Origin: Paulownia fortunei
Taxonomy: Eukaryota; Streptophyta; Magnoliopsida; Lamiales; Paulowniaceae
Reading direction: 5' to 3'
DNA: 64,000 nucleotides
Assembly: GCA_019321725.1 (NCBI GenBank)
Contig: CM033121.1
Location: 1 to 64,000, forward strand
A model generated the notes under the pieces. The model was not told the origin of the DNA. It saw only the letters and a list, made by a program, of their open reading frames with translations, and made no database searches. The position numbers were made by a program, and so were the translations under genes. Position 1 is the stretch's first letter; each line of letters opens with the position of its first letter. Shown here in pieces: positions 10,651-23,100 of the stretch.

Positions 10651-13600
10651 CTTGATACTCGTTTCTCTCTTACATATCCAAATTATAGTTTAACTGGATT
10701 GTTTTTTTCTTTTTACAGTATAATTTCAAGGAAAACTTCTATTATTTTCAATGAGAGAAACAATATATTTCCTACTTTTATTTTAAATTATGGCTAAAAA
10801 TTCAAAATCGACTCCGAATGTTGTTACCTATTTCTTATTTTCTTATTAAATTTTTATTTTAAATAATTCTTTCCTTTTTAAAAGTTTATGTTCTAGAAAA
10901 TTTATTTTTTTCTAATAAATTAAAAGCGTATGCTAAATGAGAAAAAATAATTTCATACTATTAAGGTTAAATAAGATTAAATATTTAAAAAGTTGATACC
11001 AGTTTCTCTTTTACGTATTCAAATTATAGTTTAACTGGATTATTTTTTCTTTTTATAGTATAATTTCAAGGAAAACATCTATTATTTTCAATGAGAAAAT
11101 AATATATTTCCTACTTTTATTTCTAATTACGGCTAAAAATTCAAAATCGACTCAGAATGTGGGCACATATTTCTTGTTTTCTTATTAAATTTTTATTTTA
11201 ATTAATTTTTTCCTTTTTAAAAGTTTACGTTCTGGAAAATTTATTTTTGTCTAATAAATTAAAATCGTATGCTATAACATACGAGTTAGTATAAGGAAAA
11301 ATATTTTCTACTATTTATTAAAAAATTAAAAACTTGATACCCATTTTTCTTTTATGTATTCAAATTATTGTTTAATCGGATTAGTTTTTATTTTTACTAT
11401 ATAATTTCATTTAAAACTTATATTATTTTCAGTGAGTGAAACAATATATTTTTTACTTTTATTTTTAATTTTGGCTAAAAATTCAAAACCGACTCATAAT
11501 GTTGGTACATATTTCTTGCTTTCTTATTAAATTTTTATTTTAATTAATTTTTTTCTTTTTAAAAGTTTACGTTCTAGAAAATTTATTTTTTGAATTAAAT
11601 TAAAAGCGAATAGGATAACACAGGAGTTAGAATGAAGAAAAATACTTTCCTACTATTAAGGTTAAATAAGATTAAAAATATAAAAACTTGATACCCGTTG
11701 CTCTCTTACGTATTCAAATTATAGTTTAACTAGTTTGTTTTTTTCTTTTTACTGTAAAATTTCAAAGAAAATTTACATTATTTTCAAGAAGAGAAACAAT
11801 TTATTTCCTACTTTTATTTCTAATTATGGCTAAAACTTGGAAAAAGTGATTCCGAATGTTAGTACCTATTTTGGGCTTTTTTATTAAATTTTTATTTTAA
11901 TACTTTTTTTTTCTTTGTTAAAGTTTACGTTTTAAAAAATTTATTTTTTTCTAATAAATTAAAAGTGTAGGCTATAACACATAAGTTAAAATGAGAAAAA
12001 ATACTTTCCTATTGTTAAGGTTAAATAAGATTAAAAATTTTAAAACTTGATACCCGTTTCTCTTTACGTATTCAAATTATAGTTTAACTGAATTGTTTTT
12101 TATTTTTACTGTATAATTTCAAAAAAAACTTCTATTATTTTCAATGAGAGAAACAATATATTTCCTACTTTTATTTTTAATTATGGCTAAAAATTCAAAA
12201 TCGACTCAGAATGTTGGTACCTATTTCTTGCTTTCTTATTAAATTTTTATTTTAATTGATTTTTTCCTTTTTAAAAGTTTACGTTCTAGAAATTTTATTT
12301 TTTTCTAATAAATTAAAAACGTATACCATAACACAGGAGTTAAAATGAAAAAAAACTACTTTTCTACTGTTAAGGTTAAGCAATATTAAAAATTTTAAAA
12401 CCTGATATCTATTTCTCTCTTACATATTCAAATTATAATTTAACTGGATTATTTTTTCTTTTTACTATATAATTTGAAGGAAAACTTATATTATTTTCAA
12501 TGAGAGAAACAATTTATTTCCTACTTTTATTTTTAATTATGGCTAAAAATTGAAAAAGCAACTCCGAATGTTGGTACCTATTTCGGGTTTTTTTATAAAA
12601 AAACTATTTTAATTAATTTTTTTCTTTTTAAAAGTTTACGTTTTAAAAAACATATTTTTTTCTAATAAATTAAAAGTGTATGCTATAACACATGATTAAA
12701 ATAAGGAAAAATACTATCTACTATTAAGGTTAAATAATATTACAAATTTAAAAACTTGATACATGTTCCTTTCTTACATATTCAAATTATAGTTTAACTG
12801 GATTATTTTTTCTTTTTACTATATAATTTCAAGTAAAACTTATATTATTTGCAATGAATGAAACAATATATTTTCTACTTTTATTTTTAATTTTGCCTAA
12901 AAATTGAAAAAGCAACTTCGAATATTGGTACCTATTTCTGGCTTTTTTATAAAAAAATTATTTTAGTTAATTTTTTTCTTTTTAAATGTTTACGTTCTTC
13001 AAAATTTAATTTTTTCTAATAAATTAAAAGTGTATGCTATAACACAGGAGTTAAAATGAGAAAAAATACTTTCCTACTATTAAGGTTAAACAATATTAAA
13101 AATTTAAAATTTGATACTTGTTTCTCTCTTACATATTCAAATTATAGTTTAACTGGATTGTTTTTTCTTATTACTATATAATTTAAAGGAAAACTTATAT
13201 TATTTCCAATGAAAGAAATAATATATTTCCTACTTTTATTTTTAATTATGGCTAAAAATTGAAAAAACAACTCCGAATGTTGATACCTATTTCGGACTTT
13301 TTTACCAAAAAATATTTTTATTAATTTTTTTCTTTTTAAAAGTTTATGTTTAAAAAATTATTTATTTTTAATAAATTAAAAGCGTATGCTATAACACATG
13401 AGTTAGAATAAGGAAAAATACTATCTACTATTAAGGTTAAATAATATTACAAATTTGAAAATTTGATACATGTTTCTCTCTTACATATTCAAATTATAGT
13501 TTAATTGGATTAGTTTTTCTTTTTACTGTATAATTTCAAGGTAAACTTATATTATTTTCAATGAGAGAATAATATATTTCCTACTTTTATTTTTAATTAT

Positions 13601-16600
13601 GGCTAAAAATTCAAAACCGACTCAAAATGTTGGTACCTATTTCTTGCTTTCTTATTAAATTTTTATTTTAATTGATTTTTTCCTTTTCAATAGTTTACGT
13701 TCTAGAAAATTTATTTCTTTCTAATAAATTAAAAGCGTATGACATAACAAATGAGGTTAAATGAGGAAAAATAATTTCCTACGGTTAAGGTTAAATAAGA
13801 TTAAAAATTTAAAAACTTAATAGCCATTTTTCTTTTACGTATTCAAATTATAGTTTAAGTGGATGATTTTTTCTTTTTACAGTATAATTTCAAGGAAAAC
13901 ATTTATTGTTTTCAATGAGAGAAACAGTATATTTCCTACTTTTATTTTTAATTATGGCTAAAAATTCAAAACTGACTCCAAATGTTGTTACATATTTCCT
14001 GCTTTCTTATTAAAATTTTATTTTTAATTAATTTTTTCCATTTAAAAAGTTTACGTTCTAGAAAATTTAATTTTTGAATAAATTAAAAGTGTATGATATA
14101 ACACAGGAGTTAAAATGAGGAAAAATACTTTCCTACTGTTAAGGTTAAACAATATTAAAAATTTAAAAACTTGATACCTGTTTCTCTCTTACATATTCAA
14201 ATTATAGTTTAACTGGATTATTTTTTTCTTTTTACTATATAATTTCAAGGAAAACTTACATTATTTGCAATGAAAGAAACAATATATTTCCTACTTTTAT
14301 TTTTAATTGTGGCAAAAAATTGAAAAAGCAACTCCGAATGTTGGTACCTATTTCGGGTTTTTTTTAAAAAAAATTATTTTCATTAATTTTTTTCTTTTTA
14401 AAAGTTTACGTTTTAAAAAATTTATTTTTTTCTAATAAATTGAAAGCGTATGCTATAACACATGAGTTAGAATAAAGAAAAATATTTTATACTATAAGGT
14501 TAAATAATATTAAAATTTTAAATACTTAATACCCATTTCTCTCTTATCTGTTCAAATTATAGTTTAACTGGACTATTTTTTCTTTTTACTGTATAATTTC
14601 AAGGAAAACTTATATTATTTTCAATGAAAGAAACAATAAATTTCCTCCTTTTATTTTTAATTTTGGCGCTAAATTGAAAAAACAACTTCAAATGTTGGTA
14701 CCTATTTCTAGCTTTTTTATAAAAAAAATATTTTAATTATTTTTTTCTTTTTAAAAGTTTATGTTTAAAAAATTTATTTGTTTTCTAATAAATTAAAATT
14801 GTATACTATAACACATGAGTTAGAATAAGGAAAAATGCTATCTACTATTAAGGTTAAATAATAATACAAATTTAAAAACTTGATACCTGTTTATTGTTTT
14901 ACATATTCAAATTATAGTTTAATTGGATTAATTTTCTTTTTCCTGTATAATTTCAAGGTAAACTTATATTATTTTCAATGAGAGAAGCAATATATTTCCT
15001 ACTTTTATTTTTAATTATGGCTAAAAATTAAAAACCAACTCAGAATGTTGGTACCTATTTCTTGCTTTCTTATTAAATTTTTATTTTAATTGACTTTTTC
15101 CTTTTTAAAAGTTTATGTTCTAGAAAATTTATTTTTTTCTAATAAATTAAAAGTGTGACATAACACATAAGTTAAAATGAGGAAAAATACTTTTCTACGG
15201 TTAAGGTTAAATAAGATTAACAATTTAAAAACTTGATAGCCGTTTTTCTTTTACGTATTCAAATTATAGTTTAAATGTATGATTTTTTCTTTTTACAGTA
15301 TAATTTCAAGAAAAACATCTATTGTTTTCAATGAGAGAAACAATATATTTCCTACTTTTATTTGTAATTATGGTTAAAAATTCAAAACTGACTCCGAATG
15401 TTGTTACCTATTTCTTGCTTTCTTATTATTATTTTTTTAATTGTTTTTTCCTTTTTAAAAGTTTACGTTCTAGAAAATTATTTTTTTCTAATAAATTAAA
15501 AGCATATGATATAACACATGAGTTAGAATAAGGAAAAATATTTTCTACTATAAGGTTAAATAATATTAAAAATTTTAAAAAACTTAATACCCATTTCTCT
15601 CTATCTGTTCAACTTATAGTTTAACTGGACTGTTTTTTCTTTTTACTGTATAATTTTAAGGAAAACTTATATTATTTTTAATGAAAGAAACAATATATTT
15701 CCTACTTTTATTTTTAATTTTGGCTAAAAATTGAAAAAAAAACTTCGAATGTTGGTACTTATTTCGGACTTTTTTATAAAAAAAATATTTTAATTAATGT
15801 TTTTCTTTTTAAAAGTTTATGTTTAAAAAATTTATTTTTTTCTAATAAATTAAAAGCGTATGCTATAACACATGAGTTAGAATAAGGAAAAATACTATCT
15901 ACTATTCAGGTTAAATAATATTACAAATTAAAAAACTTGATACATGTTTCTCTCTTACATATTGATATTATAGTTTAACTAGATTAGTTTTTCTTTTTAC
16001 TATATAATTTCAAGGAAAGCTTATATTATTTTCAATGAGAGAAACAATATATTTCCTCCTTTTACTTTTAATTTTGGCGCTAAATTGAAAAGGCAACTTC
16101 GAATGTTGGTACCTATTTTGGGCTTTTTTATAAAAAAATTATTTTAATTAGTTTTTTCTTTTAAAAAGTTTATGTTTAAAAAATTTATCTTTTTCTAATA
16201 AATTAAAAGCGTATACTATAACACATGAGTTACAATAAGGAAAAATACTATCTACTATTAAGGTTAAATAATATTATAAATTTAAAAACTTGATACATGT
16301 TTTTGTCTTACATATTCAAATTATAACTTAATTGGATTAGTTTTTTTTTACTATATAATTTCAAGGTAAACGTATATTATTTTCAATGAGAGAAACAATA
16401 TATTTCTACTTTTATTTTTAATTATGGCTAAAAATTCAAAACCGGATCAAAATGTTGGTACCTATTTCTTGCTTTTTTATTAAATTTTTATTTTAATTGA
16501 TTTTTTCCTTTTTTAAAGTTTACGTTCTACAAAATTTATTTATTTCTGATAAATTAAAAGTGTATGTCAAAACACATGAGTTAAAATGAGGAAAAATACT

Positions 16601-17686
16601 TTCCTACGGTTAAGGTTAAATAAGATTAAAAATTTTAAAACTTGATACCCATTTTTCTTTTACGTATTCAAATTATAATTTAAGTGGATTGTTTTTTCTT
16701 CTTACAGTATAATTTCAAGGAAAACATCTATTATTTTCAATGAGAGAAACAATATATTTCCTACTTTTATTTTTAATTATGGCTAAAAATTCAAAATCGG
16801 TTCCGAATATTGTTACCTAGTTCTTGCTTTCTTATTAAATTTTTTTAATTGATTTTTTCCTTTTTCAAAGTTTACGTTCTAGAAAATTTAATTTTTTCTA
16901 ATAAATTAAAAGTGTATGCAATAACACAGGAGTTAAAATAAGGAAAAATAATTTTCTATTTTTATTTTTAATTATGGCTAAAAATTGAAAAAGCAACTCC
17001 GAATGTTGGTACCTATTTCGGGTTTTTTTATAAAAAAATTATTTTAATTAATTTTTTTCTTTTTAAAAGTTTACATTTTAAATAGATTATTTTTTTCTAA
17101 TAAACTAAAAGCGTATGGTATAACACATGAGTTAGAATAAGGAAAAATACTTTCTACTATTAAGGTTAAATAATATTAAAAATTTAAAAATTTAATACCC
17201 ATTTCTCTCTTACGTATTCAAATTATAGTTTAAGTGGATTGTTTTTTATTTTTTACGGTATAATTTCAAGGAAAACTTATATTATTTTCAATGAAAGAAA
17301 CAATATATTTCCTACTTTTATTTTTAATTTTGGTTAAAAATTGAAAAAGCAACTTTGAATGTTTGTACTTATTTCGGGCTTTTTTATAAAAAAAATATTT
17401 TTATTAATTTTTTTCTTTTTAAAAGTTTATGTTTAAAAATTTATTTTTTTCAAATAAATTAAATGCGTATGCTATAACACATGAGTTAGAATAAGGAAAA
17501 ATACTATCTACTATTAAGGTTAAATAATATTACAAATTTAAAAACTTGATACATGTTTCTGTCTTATATATTCAAATTATATATTTCAAGGTAAACGTAT
17601 ATTATTTTCAATGAGAGAAACAATATATTTCCTACTTTTATTTTTAATTATGGCTAAAAATTCAAAACTGACTCAGAATGTTGGTA

Positions 17687-17691
17687 CCTAT
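17687..17691. repeat. Target site duplication, left copy (CCTAT)
   Basis: Five bases of satellite sequence immediately before TGTAACACCC, repeated exactly at 20170-20174. Confidence 0.88.
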
Positions 17692-19658
17692 TGTAACACC
17701 CCCAATACTACACATACATATATATTTATAGATATAATAATTTTGACATGATAAATCCTGTGTGCATGTACAAATTTTTTATTTTTTTTTCTGTAACAGC
17801 ATAATAAATAATAAACTATATTTCTCACTCACAAACTAATATATATATATACCTGCAGAGGACCCATAACAACCATAATATTTACATACTCATGTACAGA
17901 AAATTTTTAAAAGTAACACACAGTACAAATCCCAAAACCTAATACAATAAACTCCAAAATCAAATAAGTTAACAACCAGCCCAACAGGTCGTCATCCCGA
18001 TCCTCAGAACCTGTAGGAGCTCCAGTCGCTCGCTCAGTAAGTCAGTGGCTTCAAGTATCATCAAACTCACCTACAATGCATGAACTACGTGAGTTAATGC
18101 TCAGTAAATGAAAATCATGCATGCTGAAGAATAATCCAACATAAATGCAATGCATTTCTACGAGATCATGACAAGAATGCGAACTCATGCATCAAAATCA
18201 TTTCATTCAAAATCATTTTCCATCACTGGGCCCTTGGCCCACCTACTATGTACCGGATAGAGCTCTCAACAATATCAATAATCACATGGCCATAAACAGA
18301 TCGACACAGTCCGGGGGCCATCTCTTGGGATCACCAAAGGTCCACCCCCTGTCTTCCCATGTGACCCTCCAGAAGTATTCCCACCAGCAACATCAATAAG
18401 GGCACAGTCAAGTGATCCACTCTCTCGTGACCACCAGAGGCACACCCCCTGTCAACCTCTATGATCCTCCAAAAAGTAATACTCGTGGCGCCCTAAATAT
18501 CATATAAATAAGCCACACATGGGCCTCGGTACACTAGTAGTGGCCAACCAAAATATTTTCTTTTTAAAAATAATGTTATGCATGCAAAACCTCAACTGTG
18601 AGCACGTGTTATGCAAGCACGTGTAAATGTTAATGAATGGCATGTTCAATGACACAGTGAATCACATGTCCTGTCATCCACACAACGTATGCACTATAAG
18701 ATATTTATAATACTCCATCAAGACACAAGGATCACATTTAATATAAATAAGCCAAGAAATACTATGCATATGCATTGTAGTTGCAAATGGATTTTCACTT
18801 ACCTTCCACCTTTGATATCCTACTGAAGGTTAACAAGATCTCCTCCCTAACCTTAGATATAAGGCGGCCTGTAAAAGTATGACGTATTAATTTTCATCCT
18901 TAATCAATAGGTTTCTATACCAAATCTCATAAGGGGTCTTAAATCTTAAATTTAATTAAATAGCAATCAACCATAAAATTTATACTCACACCAATTAGAA
19001 CCTTTTAAATACCTTAATTTCTCATCTCGAATTCATTTAAATATTATCTAATTGATGTGTTATAATTCCCCGTAACAAATCCATCAATTAAATTAGCTCT
19101 TTCATCCAATTAATACAAGATAATAAAATCGAATATTTTTAACTAATTTCAAATTAAAGGTATTGTCCCACAGGTAGATAACTAATTAACTTGAATCAAA
19201 AACTTTCTTTCAGATTAGAAATAAACGGTATAAACATATTTGTTTATTCGTACAAAAATTAAAAGGAACTTACCCAAAAATTTCTCAAATTCCTACTGTT
19301 GAAATTTGTTGGAACACCGTCTCTTTTCTTTTCTCTTATTTTTTCTAATTTCTTTTTTTTTTTTCTCTTTTGCTTTCCTTTGCTACCGTGCACTGTGAGG
19401 TGTTTTTAACCTTGTGTTTGTGTGGTGTGTGTTATAATAACTTAACTACTAAGAAAGTATAATATAATATATTATATATATATACTTTCTTCAACCTAAC
19501 TACACACTACACACTACACACTACACGTATAGTGTAGTGTAGTGTAGTGTATATATATGTATATATATATACACTACACAATATATTATATACATGTTTA
19601 CCCTTAACATAACACGTGTATACATATGTGTGTATATATATATTATACTACACATATA

Positions 19659-19695
<37 letters not shown>

Positions 19696-20169
19696 CGTAC
19701 ATCTATACATATATTTTATATTTATATATATATTATACATAATATTTTGATATTTATTTATAAACCTCCAAATTTGTTTTCTAGTAAGAATTGACACCCT
19801 CTTAATTATATAATAATGTCCTTATTTTCTTTTATTATTATTATTACTATCACTATTTTTATCCTATTTAATTTATTTGCATAGTTTATCCTACACCGAT
19901 AAACACAACGATGCCACCTTTCACTTACGTGTATCATAATATTATCTGATAGTTGACACCTAAATTCTCATATCTTAGTACCAACTCAACCAATTAGGTT
20001 AAAGAATCTGGAAACTAATATCGGTGACAACTTTAAAAGTTTAATTATAAAAATACCGTATAAAATATAATGCATTATGAAATATCAATAAAACTGCAAT
20101 GACACATACGTGGTATAAAATACATGAACTATATTGGCCAGGGGAGTAGCGCGAGGCTCGGGTATTACA
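17692..20169 (-). mobile_element. Probable solo LTR (Ty3/gypsy, Tekay/Del-like) inserted in the satellite
   Basis: The insert is 2478 bp and begins TGTAACACCC and ends GGGTATTACA, giving TG...CA termini with imperfect inverted ends. It is flanked by a perfect 5-bp target duplication, CCTAT, at 17687-17691 and 20170-20174. Removing the insert and one CCTAT restores an uninterrupted monomer (GGTACCTATTTCTTGC). There are no gag, pol or primer-binding sequences, so a solo LTR formed by LTR-LTR recombination is the simplest reading. The minus strand begins TGTAATACCCGAGCC and ends GGGGGTGTTACA, the form I associate with Tekay/Del LTRs; orientation and lineage rest on that resemblance. Inside is an imperfect tandem duplication of about 100 bp near 18330-18480 and an AT microsatellite stretch. 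Confidence 0.82.
19450..19735. repeat. Microsatellite cluster inside the LTR, with an inverted motif
   Basis: TA-rich microsatellite with (CTACACA)n at about 19498-19528, followed at once by (TAGTG)n at about 19532-19552. The two tracts are partly complementary and could form a hairpin. Longer TATATA runs follow at 19555-19575 and 19660-19692. No open frame of significance. Confidence 0.85.
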
Positions 20170-20174
20170 CCTAT
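20170..20174. repeat. Target site duplication, right copy (CCTAT)
   Basis: Exact copy of 17687-17691. The satellite monomer resumes in register after it. Confidence 0.88.
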
Positions 20175-20239
20175 TTCTTGCTTTCTTATTAAATTTTTAT
20201 TTAAATTGATTTTTTTCCTTTTTCAAAGCTTACGTTCAA

Positions 20240-23100
20240 GAAAATTTATTTTTTTCTAATAAATTAGAATCGTATGCTATGACATATGAGTTAGAATGAG
20301 GAAAAATACTTTGTACTATTTATTAAAAATTTAAAAACTTGATACGCATTTTTCTTTTACATATTCAAATTATTGTTTAAGTGGATTGTTTTTATATTTT
20401 ATTGTATAATTTCATGAAAAACTTCTATTATTTCAGTGAGTGAAACAATATATTTCCTACTTTTATTTTTAATTATGGCTAAAAATGCAAACCCGACTTA
20501 GAATGTTGGCACCTATTTCTTGCTTTCTTATTAAATTTTTATTTTAATTAATTTTTTCAATTTTAAAATTTCACGTTCTAGAAAATTTATTTTTTTCAAT
20601 TAAGTTAAAAGCTTATGGTATAACATAGGAATTAGAATGAGAAAAAAATATTTTCCTACTGTTAAGGTTAAATAAGATTAAAAATTTAAATACTTGATCC
20701 CCATTTTCCTTTTACGTATTCAAATTATAGTTTAACTTGATTGTTTTTTTATTTTTACAGTATAATTTCAAGGAAAACATCTCTTATTTTCAATGAGAGA
20801 AACAATATATTTCCTACTTTTATTTTTAATTATGGCTAAAAATTCAAAACCGACTCAGAATGTTGTTACCTATTTCTTGTTTTCTTATTAAATTTTTATT
20901 TTAATTGATTTTTTCCTTTTTAAAAGTTTACGTTCTAGTAAAATTATTTTTTTCTAATAAATTAAAAGTGTATGTTATAACACAGGAGTTAAAATGAGGA
21001 AAAATAGTTTCCTATTATTACGGTTAAATAAGATTAATAATTTAAAAACTTGATATCTGTTTCTCTTTTACGTATTCAAATTATAGTTTAACTGGATTGT
21101 TTTTTCTTTTTACTCTATAATTTAAAGGAAAACTTATATTATTTTCAATGAGAAAATAATATATTTCCTAATTTTATTTTTAATTATGGATAAAAATTCA
21201 ACACATCTCCGAATGTTGGTACCTATTTCGAGCTTTTTTATAAAAAAATGATTTTAATTGATTTTTTCTTTTTAAAAATTTACGTTTTAAAAAATTATTT
21301 TTTTCTAATAAATTAAAAGTGTATGCAATAACACAGAAGTTAGAATGAGGAAAAATACTTTCCTACTATAAGGTTAAATAATATTAAAAATTTAAAAACT
21401 TGATACCCGTTTATCTCTTACATATTCAAATTAAAGTTTAACTGAATTGTTTTATTTTTATTGTATAATTTCATGGAAAACTTCTATTATTTTCAATGAG
21501 AAAATAATATATTTCCTACTTTTATTTTTAATTATGGCTAAAAATTCAAAATCGACTCAGAATGTTGGTACCTATTTCTTGCTTTCTTATTAAATTTTTA
21601 TTTTAATTGATTTTTTCCTTTTTAAAAGTTTACGTTCCCAAAAATTTAATTTTTTCAAATAAATTAAAAGCGTATGCTATACACATGAGTTAGCATAAGG
21701 AAAAATATTTTCTACTAATAAGGTTAAATAATATTAAAAAATTAAAAACTTAATACTCATTTCTCTATTACGTATTCAAATTATAGTTTAACTAGATTAT
21801 TTTTTCTTTTTACTATATAATTTCAAGGTAAACTTATATTATTTTCAATGAGAGAAACAATATATTTCCTACTTTAATTTTTAATAATTGCTAAAAATTC
21901 AAAAACCACTCAGAATGTTGGTATCTATTTCTTGCTTTCTTATTAAATTTTTATTTTAATTGATTTTTCTTTTTCAAAGTTTACGTTCAAGAAAATTTAT
22001 TTTTTTCTAATAAATTAGAAGCGTATAATATGACATATGAGTTAGAATGAGGAAAAATACTTTCTACTATTTATCAAAATTTTAAAAACTTGATACCCAT
22101 TTTTCTTTTACGTATTCAAATTATTGTTTACTTGGATTGTTTTTTATTTTTACTGTATAATTTCATGGAAAACTTCTATTATTTTCAGTAAGTGAAACAA
22201 TATATTTCCTACTTTTATTTTTAATTATGGCTAAAAATTCAAACCCGACTTATAATGTTGGCACCTATTTCTTGCTTTCTTATTAAATTTTTATTTTAAT
22301 TGATTTTTTCCATTTTAAAAGTTTACGTTCTAGAAAATTTATTTTTTTCAATTAAGTTAAAAGATTAGGGTATAACATAGGAGATAGAATGAGAAAAAAT
22401 ATTTTCCTACTGTTAAGGTTAAATAAGATTAAAAATTTAAATACTTGATCCCCATTTTCCTTTTACGTATTCAAATTATAGTTTAACTTGATTGTTTTTT
22501 CTTTTTACAATATAATTTCAAGGAAAACATCTCTTATTTTCAATGAGAGAAACAATATATTTCCTACTTTTATTTTTATCTATGACTAAAAATTCAAAAC
22601 CGACTCAGAATGTTGTTACCTATTTCTTGCTTTCTTATTAAATTTTTATTTTTAATTATTTTTTTCCTTTTAAAAGTTTACGTTCTAGTAAATTTATTTT
22701 TTTCTAATAAATTAGAAGCGTATAATATGACATATGAGTTAGAATGAGGAAAAATACTTTCTACTATTTATCAAAATTTTAAAAACTTGATACCCATTTT
22801 TCTTTTACGTATTCAAATTATTGTTTAATTGGATTGTTTTTTATTTTTACTGTACAATTTCATGGAAAACTTCTATTATTTTCAGTGAGTGAAACAACAT
22901 ATATTTCCTACATTTATTTTTAATTATGGCTAAAAATTCAAACCGATTTAGAATGTTGGCACTTATTTCTTGCTTTCTTATTAAATTTTTATTTTAATTG
23001 ATTTTTTCCTTTTAAAAGTTTACGTTCTAGAAAATTTATTTTTTTTCAATTAAGTTAAAAGCGTATAGTATAACACATGAGTTAAAATGAGAAAAAATAC
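20240..23100 (+). repeat. Nested higher-order repeats (1751 bp and 697 bp)
   Basis: The landmark GACATATGAGTTAGAATGAGG occurs at 20281 and again at 22032, an offset of 1751 bp or five monomers. TACTTGATCCCCATTTTCC recurs with the same offset (20691 and 22442). Within the second copy the GCGTATAATATGACATATGAG monomer recurs at 22021 and 22718, an offset of 697 bp or two monomers. The pattern indicates unequal exchange at multi-monomer scale. Confidence 0.8.

Larger units (their letters stand above)
8281..17691 (+). repeat. AT-rich satellite array, about 350-bp monomers, direct block 1
   Basis: Tandem monomers with landmarks in fixed order: GTTCTAGAAAATTTATTTTTTTC, AATAAATTAAAAGCGTATGC, TAACACAGGAGTTA, TTTCCTACTGTTAAGGTTAAA, ACTTGATACCCGTTTCTC, TACGTATTCAAATTATAG, TCAATGAGAGAAACAATATA, CTACTTTTATTTTTAATTAT, and GACTCAGAATGTTGGTACC. 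The period is about 348-356 bp, measured from repeated landmarks. The block starts inside a monomer. No coding content: the short open frames it contains recur only because the monomer recurs. Some monomers carry internal deletions, for example near 16950 and 17580. The length class matches plant subtelomeric and pericentromeric satellites. Confidence 0.97.

Noticed and set aside
18187..18399. 70-residue frame in the LTR as a gene
   Set aside because: Single short frame with no family resemblance, lying across the internal duplication of the LTR.
19450..19735. MITE or TIR element suggested by complementary ACACTAC/GTAGTGT tracts
   Set aside because: The two tracts have different periods (7 and 5 bp) and no target duplication. 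Microsatellite expansion is simpler.
17692..20169. Complete LTR retrotransposon
   Set aside because: No internal coding region, no primer-binding site or polypurine tract between two LTRs; only one LTR-like unit with a 5-bp duplication.
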